Shown in pieces: positions 27,790-35,457 of a DNA stretch of 64,000 nucleotides (position 1 is its first letter; every line of letters starts with the position of its first letter). A program made the position numbers and the translations under genes. The stretch comes from Paenibacillus allorhizosphaerae (GTDB lineage: Bacteria > Bacillota > Bacilli > Paenibacillales > NBRC-103111): assembly GCF_910594985.1 (NCBI RefSeq), contig NZ_CAJVCE010000011.1, positions 62,001-126,000 on the forward strand, given 5' to 3'. A model generated the notes under the pieces. It saw only the letters and a list, made by a program, of their open reading frames with translations, was not told the DNA's origin and did no database searches.

Positions 27790-28008
27790 ATGGCTTTTTG
27801 TCCGACATGCCCGACAAAAACAGTGTTCGATCCGCCTGTACAGCAGTACCAAAACTATTATCATCCGCAAATCGTTCAAGTGATTCATCCGATTGAAGTC
27901 ATAAAACAGCATCATTGCGTGCCGGTGTATCATCACACAGTGGCTTATTCGGAAAAAGATGTCATGTGCACGATATCGTCAAAAAAACGCTCCAGAAGAA
28001 AAAGATAA
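27790..28008 (+). CDS. CotD-family spore coat protein
   Basis: 72 residues from ATG 27790 with AAGGGAGTGA upstream. Contains the N-terminal FCPTCPTKTVFDPP and a His/Tyr/Gln/Pro-rich body (QNYYHPQIVQVIHPIEV, KQHHCVPVYHH) with Lys/Arg tail, the composition of inner coat protein CotD. It should be made in the mother cell late in sporulation; a sigma-K promoter could not be confirmed by eye. A strong terminator follows. Confidence 0.85.
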   Translation: MAFCPTCPTKTVFDPPVQQYQNYYHPQIVQVIHPIEVIKQHHCVPVYHHTVAYSEKDVMCTISSKKRSRRKR

Positions 28009-28015
28009 TGACCCG

Positions 28016-28052
28016 CTGCCTCCGCTCATGATAACCGGAGGCAGTTTTTTTG
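28016..28052 (+). terminator. Intrinsic terminator after the CotD-like gene
   Basis: CTGCCTCCG/CGGAGGCAG, 11-base loop, seven T. Confidence 0.88.
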
Positions 28053-28076
28053 TTTCATAAATAATGATTGTTGCCA

Positions 28077-28106
28077 TTGACAAATGATAATGATAACCAT
28101 TATCAT
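28077..28106 (+). promoter_or_regulatory. Promoter overlapped by a Fur box
   Basis: GATAATGATAACCATTATC (28086-28104) differs from the canonical 19-bp Fur box by a single base. It lies between TTGACA (28077-28082) and a -10 near 28100-28106, so Fur-Fe2+ binding would block RNA polymerase. This predicts iron-starvation induction of the gene at 28239 after a leader of about 130 nt. Confidence 0.88.
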
Positions 28107-28238
28107 TTGAGATGAATAGGTGATCCTGAGAATCGATTTCATTTTGTGAAAAGAAAACGACAGTTGCTTTCTAGGAGCGGTATGGAAAGTCGCTAATGAA
28201 CCGAATGTTGATTGTGAAAATACGGGGGAGTATACAGC

Positions 28239-29045
28239 GTGATCAAATTGGATTGGAAGCTTGTGGAGGAGCGGTTTTACGTCAGCTTATCCGGCCAAAC
28301 GGACGCCATTTGCTCCATTCCTGCGGCGGAGCTGCTGCAGCCTGAACGGGCAAAGTCGTTTGTTGATAGGTACGGCGAAGCGATTGGAGCGCTTGAACCG
28401 GCTGCTGCTGCGGCATATTTTGGCGGATGGTTCAGCGGCGTCGCCCACGCGATGCAATATGCGGTATCCGTATGCAACGTATCGCTTCATGCCTCGCTCG
28501 CCGCTTTGACGATTCAAATGATACATAAGGAAAACAGGTGCGCTCTGTGCTTCCGGCTGCAGGACGGAACGGTGCTCGAGGCGCCCGAGGGGGATCACGC
28601 ACGTTCCGAGTGGCGCAGCACGATCTTGACCGCTTTCTACAGAGATACGGTGCGGCCGCTCTTTGAGGCGGTCGCCGCTGCGGCGGGTTGTGATGTCGGC
28701 CAGCTGTGGGGCCAGCTCCCGAGCCGGATGGCGAACCAGACGGAGCAGTGGCGTACATCCATAGCAGGGGAAGACGTCCGCTCAAGAATTGCGGCGGATG
28801 TCCTGTTTCTCAAGGATGGGCTCGATCCTGTTTTGCTGAACAGAGTGAAAAGCCCCTTCGACGTCAAACTCAGGTATGTAGAAAGCATCAAAGACAAGGC
28901 GCAGAACATTGCGCTCAAGTCCTCCTGCTGCATGCATTACCGTACCGGCAGCGGCGTTTACTGTTATACGTGCCCGCGGCTGACGGAGAAGCAGCGAGCC
29001 GAGCGGCTTGCGGGGCTGCGTTCGGCGGAAGCCGTCAAGTCTTAA
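28239..29045 (+). CDS. FhuF-like siderophore-iron reductase
   Basis: 268 residues. C-terminal 2Fe-2S cluster motif CCMHYRTGSGVYCYTC (two adjacent cysteines, ten residues, then CxxC), the signature of FhuF ferric-siderophore reductases that release iron from imported hydroxamates in the cytoplasm. The N-terminal three quarters are alpha-helical as in the family. The upstream Fur box fits. No siderophore transporter is adjacent in this window, so the substrate siderophore cannot be assigned. GTG/ATG choice: ATG 28239, preceded by GGGGGAG. Confidence 0.9.
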   Translation: MIKLDWKLVEERFYVSLSGQTDAICSIPAAELLQPERAKSFVDRYGEAIGALEPAAAAAYFGGWFSGVAHAMQYAVSVCNVSLHASLAALTIQMIHKENRCALCFRLQDGTVLEAPEGDHARSEWRSTILTAFYRDTVRPLFEAVAAAAGCDVGQLWGQLPSRMANQTEQWRTSIAGEDVRSRIAADVLFLKDGLDPVLLNRVKSPFDVKLRYVESIKDKAQNIALKSSCCMHYRTGSGVYCYTCPRLTEKQRAERLAGLRSAEAVKS

Positions 29046-29159
29046 AAACCTGGAAAGGCGGCGAACGGCTGCCTACGCGTTCACAGGGGAATCGTTCAGA
29101 TCGCAAAAGGGAATCGCGAAGGAGTTCGATCAAGCAACAACCCTATTCGGGAAAAGAAC

Positions 29160-29204
29160 AGGAGCGCTTCACACCGGGATTCGGGTGTGTAGAGCGCTCC
29201 TTTA
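29160..29204. terminator. Terminator between fhuF-like and gluQRS genes (convergent)
   Basis: AGGAGCGCT-CACACC pairs with GGGTGTG-AGCGCTCCT, giving a long stem with short T tracts on both sides. Confidence 0.75.
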
Positions 29205-29205
29205 T

Positions 29206-30189
29206 TCACGTTGCACTATTTTTAATGCTCACTTCACCAATCTGCCTAAGCATTTGCCCGTTTACGACGATCGGCTGCTTTCCGACGTTCTCAAGGCGGA
29301 AGTCCCCTAAAAGCTCGGACGCCTTCACAGGCTCGAGCCGATCGCGCAGGCCGCATACATGGGCGAGCCAGCCGACGACCTGCTCGGGAGCGGCACCCGC
29401 AGCCTGAAGCTCGCGCAGCGCGACGGCGCCGTGGCGCTTCGACAGCTTGCGGCCGTCCTCGCCGAGCAGCAGCGGGACATGCGCAAACGCGGGAGCGGGC
29501 AAGCCTAGCGCTTCGTAGAGCCACAGCTGACGGGGCGTCGAGTCGAGCAGGTCGCCGCCGCGGACGACATGCGTCACGCCCATGGCCGCATCGTCGACGA
29601 CGACGGCGAGCTGGTAGCCGAACATGCCGTCGGCGCGCTTCACGACAAAATCGCCGCCGCTCCCGGCCGGCACTTGCTGCGGCCCTTGGATTTCGTCGAC
29701 GAATCGGAGCGGGGCATCCGGCAAGGCAAACCGCAGCGAAGGCGTTTTCGCCGCGGACTTCGTGCTGCGTTCGGCCGCAGTCAGCCTCCGGCACGTTCCG
29801 GCATAGGCCGGCCCCTCGGAGGCCAGTCCATGCGGCGCGCGGGCGATGGCGGCGAGATCGGCACGGCTGCAGTAGCACGGGTATAGCCGCCCCGCAGCTT
29901 CCAAAGCATGCAGCGCCGACTCGTAGCGGTCGAGGCGTTTGTTCTGCACGTAAGGAGCATACGGCCCTCCGACGTCGGGGCCTTCATCCCAATCGATCCC
30001 GAGCCAGCGCAAATCTTCCAGCAGCTGCCGCGCATATTCCGGCTTGGAGCGCTGCGTGTCGATATCTTCGATTCGAAGAATGAACTGTCCGTGGTCCTTC
30101 CGGATGTGCAGCCATGCAATCAAGGCTGACAGGGCGTTGCCCAGATGCATCGGTCCGGACGGGGTCGGTGCGAAACGTCCGCGTTTCAT
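29206..30189 (-). CDS. gluQ: Glutamyl-Q tRNA(Asp) synthetase
   Basis: 327 residues from ATG 30189 (MKRGRFAPTPSGPMHLGN), the conserved start of the family; upstream codons are in frame but not conserved. A truncated class I glutamyl-tRNA synthetase that attaches glutamate to queuosine 34 of tRNA(Asp). The HIGH-like motif is MHLGN, the KMSKS-like loop KLSKRHG, and the zinc site is CYCSRAD with a later Tyr-x3-Cys. The anticodon-binding domain is absent, as expected. Locally very GC-rich. Confidence 0.93.
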   Translation of the reverse strand: MKRGRFAPTPSGPMHLGNALSALIAWLHIRKDHGQFILRIEDIDTQRSKPEYARQLLEDLRWLGIDWDEGPDVGGPYAPYVQNKRLDRYESALHALEAAGRLYPCYCSRADLAAIARAPHGLASEGPAYAGTCRRLTAAERSTKSAAKTPSLRFALPDAPLRFVDEIQGPQQVPAGSGGDFVVKRADGMFGYQLAVVVDDAAMGVTHVVRGGDLLDSTPRQLWLYEALGLPAPAFAHVPLLLGEDGRKLSKRHGAVALRELQAAGAAPEQVVGWLAHVCGLRDRLEPVKASELLGDFRLENVGKQPIVVNGQMLRQIGEVSIKNSAT

Positions 30190-30362
30190 TTCATCTACAC
30201 CTGCCTGTGCGAAAAAGTGCAAGAAGAGGTAAACGCAAGAGAGCCGCTGGCAGCGGCCCGGAATCAAGTCAAGCATAGCAAGCGACCAGTAGAACGACAG
30301 TGCTATGCATCATGCTTATTTACGTTCATTGCCGCGATGGCATCGTTATTCGCAGCAGCCGT

Positions 30363-30642
30363 TTACTGTAATGGTTTGCCGATAAGGCTGCCGAAAGGTA
30401 TGCCGCCGAATTGATCGCTTAAGGAAACACGCCCGCCGGTAACCGATGCCAATGCGTCATCGTCAAGTTCCGTCGCTGCTTCGCGGGAAGCTTGACGAAG
30501 CGCATGCACGAACTGTTCCGCGGTAAAAGCGAACCCGGCTTCCGAGCTGAACGACGGCTTCTACGGTATCCAAAGCTTTCAGGCGGTTCGCCAATAACGG
30601 ATCACTTGCGGCTTTGCTGAAAAATGCGTATACGGTCGTCAA
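30363..30642 (-). pseudogene. Frameshifted Nif11-type RiPP precursor peptide gene
   Basis: Starts at TTG 30642 with AAAGGGAGGGA eight bases upstream. The first roughly 33 codons give a Nif11 leader start (TTVYAFFSKAASDPLLANRL, KALDTVEAVV). After that the frame must shift once to continue: EAGFAFTAEQFVHALRQA, then the double-glycine leader end ELDDDALASVTGG and a 22-residue core beginning RVSLSDQFGG, stopping at 30363. The core has no cysteine. The shift lies near 30533-30545. The total of 280 bases is one more than a multiple of three, consistent with a single indel. It is either a pseudogene or a sequencing error. No RiPP maturase is next to it. Confidence 0.7.
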
Positions 30643-30666
30643 CGCTGCATTCCCTCCCTTTATTAA

Positions 30667-31032
30667 TCATACTGTATTCGACGGCGGAGGGACAGTTTCC
30701 TCCAGCCTGCGGCACACCGTTTCCAGATCATCGATTTGCGACCAGTACAGCTTCAGCTCCTGCCGAATGCGCAGCAGCTCCTCGGCCGATACGTTCAGTT
30801 CCGTGTACAACATGAACGTAGGGATCGTTTCCCGGTACATGTGAAAGCGCGAAGGGTGAGCGACGGCCTCCTCCCCCTGCCATTCGGCCGCTCTTTTCAG
30901 CGCCGGAATGCTGAGCGTGTTTTGGCGGATGAAAAGCTGCGATTCATGCGATAAAAGATATCGCACGAGCGCCAACGCGGTGGGGCACGGATCGAGTTGA
31001 AAGGATTGGGCATTGCGGTCGATTCGGCGCAA
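30667..31032 (-). pseudogene. C-terminal fragment of a family 1 solute-binding protein
   Basis: About 110 codons that read like the end of an extracellular solute-binding domain (LVRYLLSHESQLFIRQNTLS, IPALKRAAEW, ELKLYWSQIDDLETVCRRLE). There is no N-terminal two thirds, no signal peptide and no start with a ribosome binding site. The same frame is interrupted by TGA just upstream (31063-31065). Probably a relic of a solute-binding protein or of a GntR regulator with such a domain. Confidence 0.6.
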
Positions 31033-31268
31033 GTGACCGTTAAGGTGACCGCGAACGCGATGTCACCTTAGTTTGTCGAAGCGCTTGTGCTCCAGTCCAG
31101 CAGCTTCGAGCACCGACGTTTTCGGATGTTCGGTGATTGATCTCCTTCGTTGCACTCCTACGATTCCGTTACGTTCTCTGTGTATGATTGCGCGCAAAGC
31201 GATCATGAAGCAAAAGACCGCTTCCCCAAATGGTCCCACAGGACCGATAGGGCGCGGTCGTATTGTTT

Positions 31269-31463
31269 TTACACTACCTTCTGCGCGTCGTCGACGCGGG
31301 CTTGCGAGGCGTTGATGCATCGCTTGCACACCTTGAGCTGCTTGCCGTCCGATTTATTGCGGGTATACAACAATTTGATACGAATCGTTTTGCATACGGG
31401 GCAAGTGCCTCTTCCGTGCGAAGGCATTTTCCACAGCGCTTTTCCTCGATTGGTTTTGGACAT
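31269..31463 (-). CDS. Small zinc-ribbon protein, unknown
   Basis: 64 residues with AAAGGAGAATG upstream of the ATG. Basic N-terminus (MSKTNRGKALWKMPSHGRG) and a CPVC...CKRC zinc-ribbon pair separated by about 25 residues, a small nucleic-acid-binding look. No identified family. Downstream in the same leftward direction as the GNAT gene, 27 bp apart, so probably the last intact gene of that unit. Confidence 0.65.
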   Translation of the reverse strand: MSKTNRGKALWKMPSHGRGTCPVCKTIRIKLLYTRNKSDGKQLKVCKRCINASQARVDDAQKVV

Positions 31464-31490
31464 GGGTACATTCTCCTTTTCGCTCGACTT

Positions 31491-32360
31491 TCATGCTTGG
31501 TACAAGCGATATTCATAAATTCGAATCTGTTTCGCTTCCCGTTCGAAACCGGCCGACCGAAGCAGTGCTTCCCCGGCAACATTTGAGCCGGACACCGCTG
31601 CCGATACATGCGTTCTGCCGAGTTCGCGATGCTGCTGCAAGCTTGCGGCAAGCAGCCCTTTGGCGATGCCTTTTCTCCGCCAGCCGGGGAGGGTGAATAG
31701 ACGTTCCGTGATCCCGACCTCCGTTCCCCAGCTCATGGAGCTTCCGATCAATTTGTCTCCGTGGAATGCAGCCATCACGAACCAGACCGGACCGCCCTGC
31801 ATATAGTTCAGCATTTCCATCGAGTAATCGTTCGGGAAGATGGACTGATCCGCTCGAAGGTAAACTTCCTTTTCCGCGGACGAACGCATCGGCCACGGCC
31901 TGATCTCGATTCCGGTAGGAAGCTGCGGCACGGCCGGGAAAGACGCTGAAATATCTCTCAAATACAGCTGAATGATGTCCCCGGTGGGAAGAAACCCTCT
32001 CCCTTCATACAAATTGCGATCCTCCTCATTTCGGATTCTGGCAAGCAAGCGGGGGATGACGCCGGCTTTTTCGCAGTGCCGTTCAAGGAACCGGTTCACC
32101 AACGCATCGGCTAGCTGCGCTTTCAAGCGCTGCACTTCGGCTTGAGGCAGCGAGGGAGAATGTACGGTCCGCATTAATAAATTCGCATCCTTGTTCATTA
32201 ACGCCCCTGCGCCGACTAGCCGATCCCGCTCGTCCGTTGCGCCGAACATACTGAGCGGATCGATCGTTCGGTCCCACTTGAAGTGACCCCACGTGCCTGC
32301 GTCTATTGCTTGAAGCTGTTCCAAATGTTCCTCACGAAATGGCCGAACCGTATAATTCAT
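31491..32360 (-). CDS. GNAT-family N-acetyltransferase
   Basis: 289 residues, long enough for two GNAT-like halves. The C-terminal one carries the acetyl-CoA pyrophosphate loop (PGWRRKGIAKGLLAAS) and the terminal strand (LLRSAGFEREAKQIRIYEY). The N-terminal half (VRPFREEHLEQLQAIDAG, RNEEDRNLYEGRGFLPTGD) looks like a degenerate copy. Substrate unknown. It follows the gene at 32378 by 17 bp in a probable leftward operon. Confidence 0.85.
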   Translation of the reverse strand: MNYTVRPFREEHLEQLQAIDAGTWGHFKWDRTIDPLSMFGATDERDRLVGAGALMNKDANLLMRTVHSPSLPQAEVQRLKAQLADALVNRFLERHCEKAGVIPRLLARIRNEEDRNLYEGRGFLPTGDIIQLYLRDISASFPAVPQLPTGIEIRPWPMRSSAEKEVYLRADQSIFPNDYSMEMLNYMQGGPVWFVMAAFHGDKLIGSSMSWGTEVGITERLFTLPGWRRKGIAKGLLAASLQQHRELGRTHVSAAVSGSNVAGEALLRSAGFEREAKQIRIYEYRLYQA

Positions 32361-32377
32361 CCATATGCACGCTCCTT

Positions 32378-33277
32378 TTATCGAAGACCGATATTCCGAT
32401 ACCGGCTGCCGATGACTTCGCGAAACATTTCTTTCAAGCGGATGATGGCATCCGACTCGATCCGCCTCGCTTCGGAAGTGGCGTCAGCCAGCATTTGAAA
32501 GGCCTTCCGATGATTCGGTTTTTCTTCGGCGATTGCCGTGCGCAACAGTTCCTCCATTTGCCGAAAAAGCGCCGTCAGCTGATCGTATCGTTCGATCACC
32601 GGCCCCAATCCCGGCAAATGGGATTCGATTTCTTGCAGATAAGCAAGGACGTTTTGCTTCAGCTCCAGCAGCCATCGTATGACCGCCGCAGCGCCCGTCC
32701 GGTCAAAGTCACCGGTCCGGAAAGCTTGGAGCATAAAGCCGTAGGCGCGTTCCCCGCAGCCGTATTGTTCCGGTGGGAGCACGCTGTCGTGCCTTTCCCA
32801 CAAATAGACGGCCTGCACGAGAGATTCGCGGTACAGCTCTTCCATGCGAACTTCCAGCTTGTCTCCGAACGTTTGGCAAAACCAGAATGGAGGACAACCG
32901 TACAGCAAATCGGCTCCGCCCGGCGCGTCGTGGCGGGGATCGGTCACGGTAAACTTCCCCGTCCATAGGATGGACGGACGGCCATGCCGGTGCGCATTCG
33001 CGACAGCGTCCCAGGCGGCTTTCTGGTACAACGGAAATGTCGGACTATCAGTGAATCCGCACCAAACCGTGTTGTGAATCCCGAGAAAATCGGCCGACAG
33101 CCAGTGCTCGGCTTTCCAGTTGTAAGCGTGGATAGCGTCCGCCGTCAGTCTGCAATGCGTCTGGAAACGGAATGCATTCGCCGTTATTCCGCTCAGCAGC
33201 GCTTTGGACCCGTGAAAGTAACCGGACGCGGTCAAAGCAGCGTGCAGGGCATCCGTATAGTGTAAACAACGTTTCAT
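32378..33277 (-). CDS. BtrH-like N-terminal domain protein, paralogue A (catalytic-site Cys replaced?)
   Basis: About 299 residues from ATG 33277 (AAAGGA nine bases upstream). It is a diverged tandem paralogue of the next gene upstream: both start with a [D/T]xLHAxLxAxG segment, then GIxxxxxxCGxT, a FPLY-containing segment, and a helical C-terminal region. The overall look is of a papain-like fold as in BtrH (butirosin acyltransferase) N-terminal-domain proteins, an attribution from pattern only. This copy has Ala (TDALHAAL) where paralogue B has Cys (VDCLHAVL). Confidence 0.55.
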   Translation of the reverse strand: MKRCLHYTDALHAALTASGYFHGSKALLSGITANAFRFQTHCRLTADAIHAYNWKAEHWLSADFLGIHNTVWCGFTDSPTFPLYQKAAWDAVANAHRHGRPSILWTGKFTVTDPRHDAPGGADLLYGCPPFWFCQTFGDKLEVRMEELYRESLVQAVYLWERHDSVLPPEQYGCGERAYGFMLQAFRTGDFDRTGAAAVIRWLLELKQNVLAYLQEIESHLPGLGPVIERYDQLTALFRQMEELLRTAIAEEKPNHRKAFQMLADATSEARRIESDAIIRLKEMFREVIGSRYRNIGLR

Positions 33278-33290
33278 CACGACAATCCTT

Positions 33291-34253
33291 TCATCTGGGG
33301 GGAGCGGATCCCCACCTCGGCATTGGCCGGTCGGCGGCCGGGTATCCGTCTATGATCGCTCGAATGCATTGAACCGTTCGTTCCTCCATGGCCGCCGCTT
33401 CCTTCAACATTGCCGCCAGTTTAAAAGCATTGTTGGAATGGCGCGTAAGCCCGTCTTGGTAAAGGGCATCCAATTCGTTGTACAACGGGATAACATCGGT
33501 TAGCCCCGGGATGAGCGGAGCGATTTCTCGGAAATAGGCATGGAGTTCCCGTCTCGAATACGCAGCAGAGGAAAGGATGTACGATGCACCAAACGGATGG
33601 AAACCGCCTTTCTCAAGTGCTGCGATCCAATAGCGGTAAGCGAGCTGGCCCGAACCGATATCGATATTGGGCGGCGTCTTGTAGGGCGTCTCCCATTCCC
33701 GGACCGCGGTGCGCAGCGATTGCAGCACGACATCTAGCGGATCACGCTCCACTTGGCCGAGGATGAGGTGCGCATACCAATACGGCGTAAAATTCAATCC
33801 GAAATTGTCGTACAGCTTGATCTTTTCTTCATGGGAGCGTCCGTCGGAATAAAAGAACACCTCATCATCGTCGTCATACCCATGTATGACGCAAAACTCC
33901 GGCTCCCAGAAAATGACCCCGACGCCCCGTTCGATCGAAGCTTTCATCTCCCGGATGAAGGCCTCGCGGTACAATGGAAACGTGTGATGGCGCGTATGTC
34001 CACAATATATCGCCGATGCAATTCCGATATTTTCAGCAGCGGGCTGATGCTCCTCTATCCATTCGCCGTATGCGGTAACCGACAAAGGAAGCAGCTCCTT
34101 ATGGACGCAAAACTTGAACGCCATTCCCGTTTTGCCGGAAAGCATATATTTAGGCTCATTCGAGAGACCTGCGGCGACAAGGACGGCATGAAGGCAGTCG
34201 ACGAATGTTTTGGATTCTCTTGTCCATGTCAAGCCGGTAACGGTCCTTTTCAT
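33291..34253 (-). CDS. BtrH-like N-terminal domain protein, paralogue B
   Basis: 320 residues, ATG after AAAGGAGG. Shares domain order with the 32378 gene (DCLHAVLVAAGLSNEPKYML, then YCGHTRHHTFPLY and PYWYAHLILGQVERDPLD, which read like the Cys, His and Asp/Asn of a papain-like thiol enzyme). The residue assignment is an inference from spacing, not from an alignment. Lies downstream of an inverted repeat (34303-34319) that could be the operator of the WYL regulator. Function unknown; a peptidase or acyltransferase is possible. Confidence 0.55.
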   Translation of the reverse strand: MKRTVTGLTWTRESKTFVDCLHAVLVAAGLSNEPKYMLSGKTGMAFKFCVHKELLPLSVTAYGEWIEEHQPAAENIGIASAIYCGHTRHHTFPLYREAFIREMKASIERGVGVIFWEPEFCVIHGYDDDDEVFFYSDGRSHEEKIKLYDNFGLNFTPYWYAHLILGQVERDPLDVVLQSLRTAVREWETPYKTPPNIDIGSGQLAYRYWIAALEKGGFHPFGASYILSSAAYSRRELHAYFREIAPLIPGLTDVIPLYNELDALYQDGLTRHSNNAFKLAAMLKEAAAMEERTVQCIRAIIDGYPAADRPMPRWGSAPPR

Positions 34254-34302
34254 GCGGTTCCTCCTTTCCTTCGCTGCGTAGTGTTATCATAATATAGATG
34301 AT

Positions 34303-34319
34303 ACGACATAAAATGTCGT
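34303..34319. promoter_or_regulatory. Inverted repeat upstream of the leftward accessory operon
   Basis: ACGACA-N5-TGTCGT, perfect arms, 50 bp upstream of the ATG of paralogue B and just ahead of a minus-strand AT-rich -10 candidate. Likely regulator site; the adjacent WYL regulator is the obvious candidate. Confidence 0.5.
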
Positions 34320-34320
34320 G

Positions 34321-35307
34321 TCAGTTAGACGGCGGCTTGGTTTTTTCCATAATTTGTTGACAACGGCGATAGAGCTTGTCCTTCAGCCATCCCGGCGACT
34401 CCACGGTTTCCCATTCCTCTTCCATGAGCATTGCCACAAACATATCGGGATCAAAAAACTCAATTGCATACACCTGCTCCGCATCGGTCGCAGCGGCAGG
34501 ATAACCTCTCCAACGGGAGCCGTTCAATGGTTCGCGCAGGCGAATTCGGGCGCAGAACGGTTTCGGATTTTTGGGGATACCTCCCGTAAGACCGGGATTA
34601 GCCGTTTGGGGCGAGGAGCCGGATAAAGGCGGAATACTCAACCCGTCGTTGATAGTCGCCCCCGGCTCTTGCTTTATGGAAGATTCTTTCTCGACGACGA
34701 TCTTCCGGATCCGCTGCAACGCGACATATTCCTCCTTCGGCGCATCTGCACCTGCGGTGCGGACGATAACGTAATCTTCCCCGTACCGGTACAGAAGCTG
34801 CTGCGGGATACCGCCGACGATCCGTTCACCGTTGTCAGACGGAAGCCAAAGCTGCACCGGACGCTTTTCTTTTACGGCAGCGTTCAACGTGCTGATTTTG
34901 TGCAGCAGCTGCGCGTCGTATTCGAAGGCGGGAAGCTGGAACTCGCTGTCATCGTCCCGCGCGCCGCTCATTTGCTTGAATAAATGAGACAGCCGGTTGG
35001 CGTTGTGGAACGTTCCCCCGGTCACTTTGTTCGCTTGCTCGAAACGATACGATAAAAACAGCAATATTTGCCGTTCCTGCTCGGTCATGTACATATTCGG
35101 CAGCACATACGCTTCGTCCGTATAAGCATAACCCCGTTGCTTGGCAACATATTGCAGCGGGGCTCCCATCGATTCGGTCATGTATTCGATATCCCTTTGC
35201 GCCTGTCTGGCCGAGATTTCGAATTGCCGGGCAAGGAGCACGCTGTTCGGATATTTGCGCAGACGTACCTGCCGGTCGAACCATAAAATGCGGTGCTGAT
35301 TGCTCAA
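34321..35307 (-). CDS. WYL-domain transcriptional regulator
   Basis: 328 residues from TTG 35307 with GGGAGG seven bases upstream. N-terminal helix-turn-helix (LLARQFEISARQAQRDIEY), a middle segment (MYMTEQERQILLFLSYRFEQ), then a WYL domain (PQQLLYRYGEDYVIVR) with a Gly/Pro/Ser-rich loop and a C-terminal WCX-like extension (GYPAAATDAEQVYAIEFF). WYL domains bind small ligands or nucleic acids; many regulate accessory loci. Its position upstream of the paralogue genes suggests local control. Confidence 0.88.
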   Translation of the reverse strand: MSNQHRILWFDRQVRLRKYPNSVLLARQFEISARQAQRDIEYMTESMGAPLQYVAKQRGYAYTDEAYVLPNMYMTEQERQILLFLSYRFEQANKVTGGTFHNANRLSHLFKQMSGARDDDSEFQLPAFEYDAQLLHKISTLNAAVKEKRPVQLWLPSDNGERIVGGIPQQLLYRYGEDYVIVRTAGADAPKEEYVALQRIRKIVVEKESSIKQEPGATINDGLSIPPLSGSSPQTANPGLTGGIPKNPKPFCARIRLREPLNGSRWRGYPAAATDAEQVYAIEFFDPDMFVAMLMEEEWETVESPGWLKDKLYRRCQQIMEKTKPPSN

Positions 35308-35457
35308 GTCGGTTCCTCCCGTTCGAAGTGATTCGTTAGCATTGTACAAAAAAAGCTGAATTTTGGCTATTTATACCAAGAGCGTGGTCGAGTTATGATC
35401 GATGGAAGATTTATTTTATGGACAGCTATGATCGAGTTTGAATCGGAGGGATCGACA

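Noticed and set aside
31063-31329. Open frame on the minus strand overlapping the zinc-ribbon gene
   Set aside because: No ribosome binding site, no recognisable family; overlaps a better-supported gene. Its end was used only as evidence of decay around 31063.
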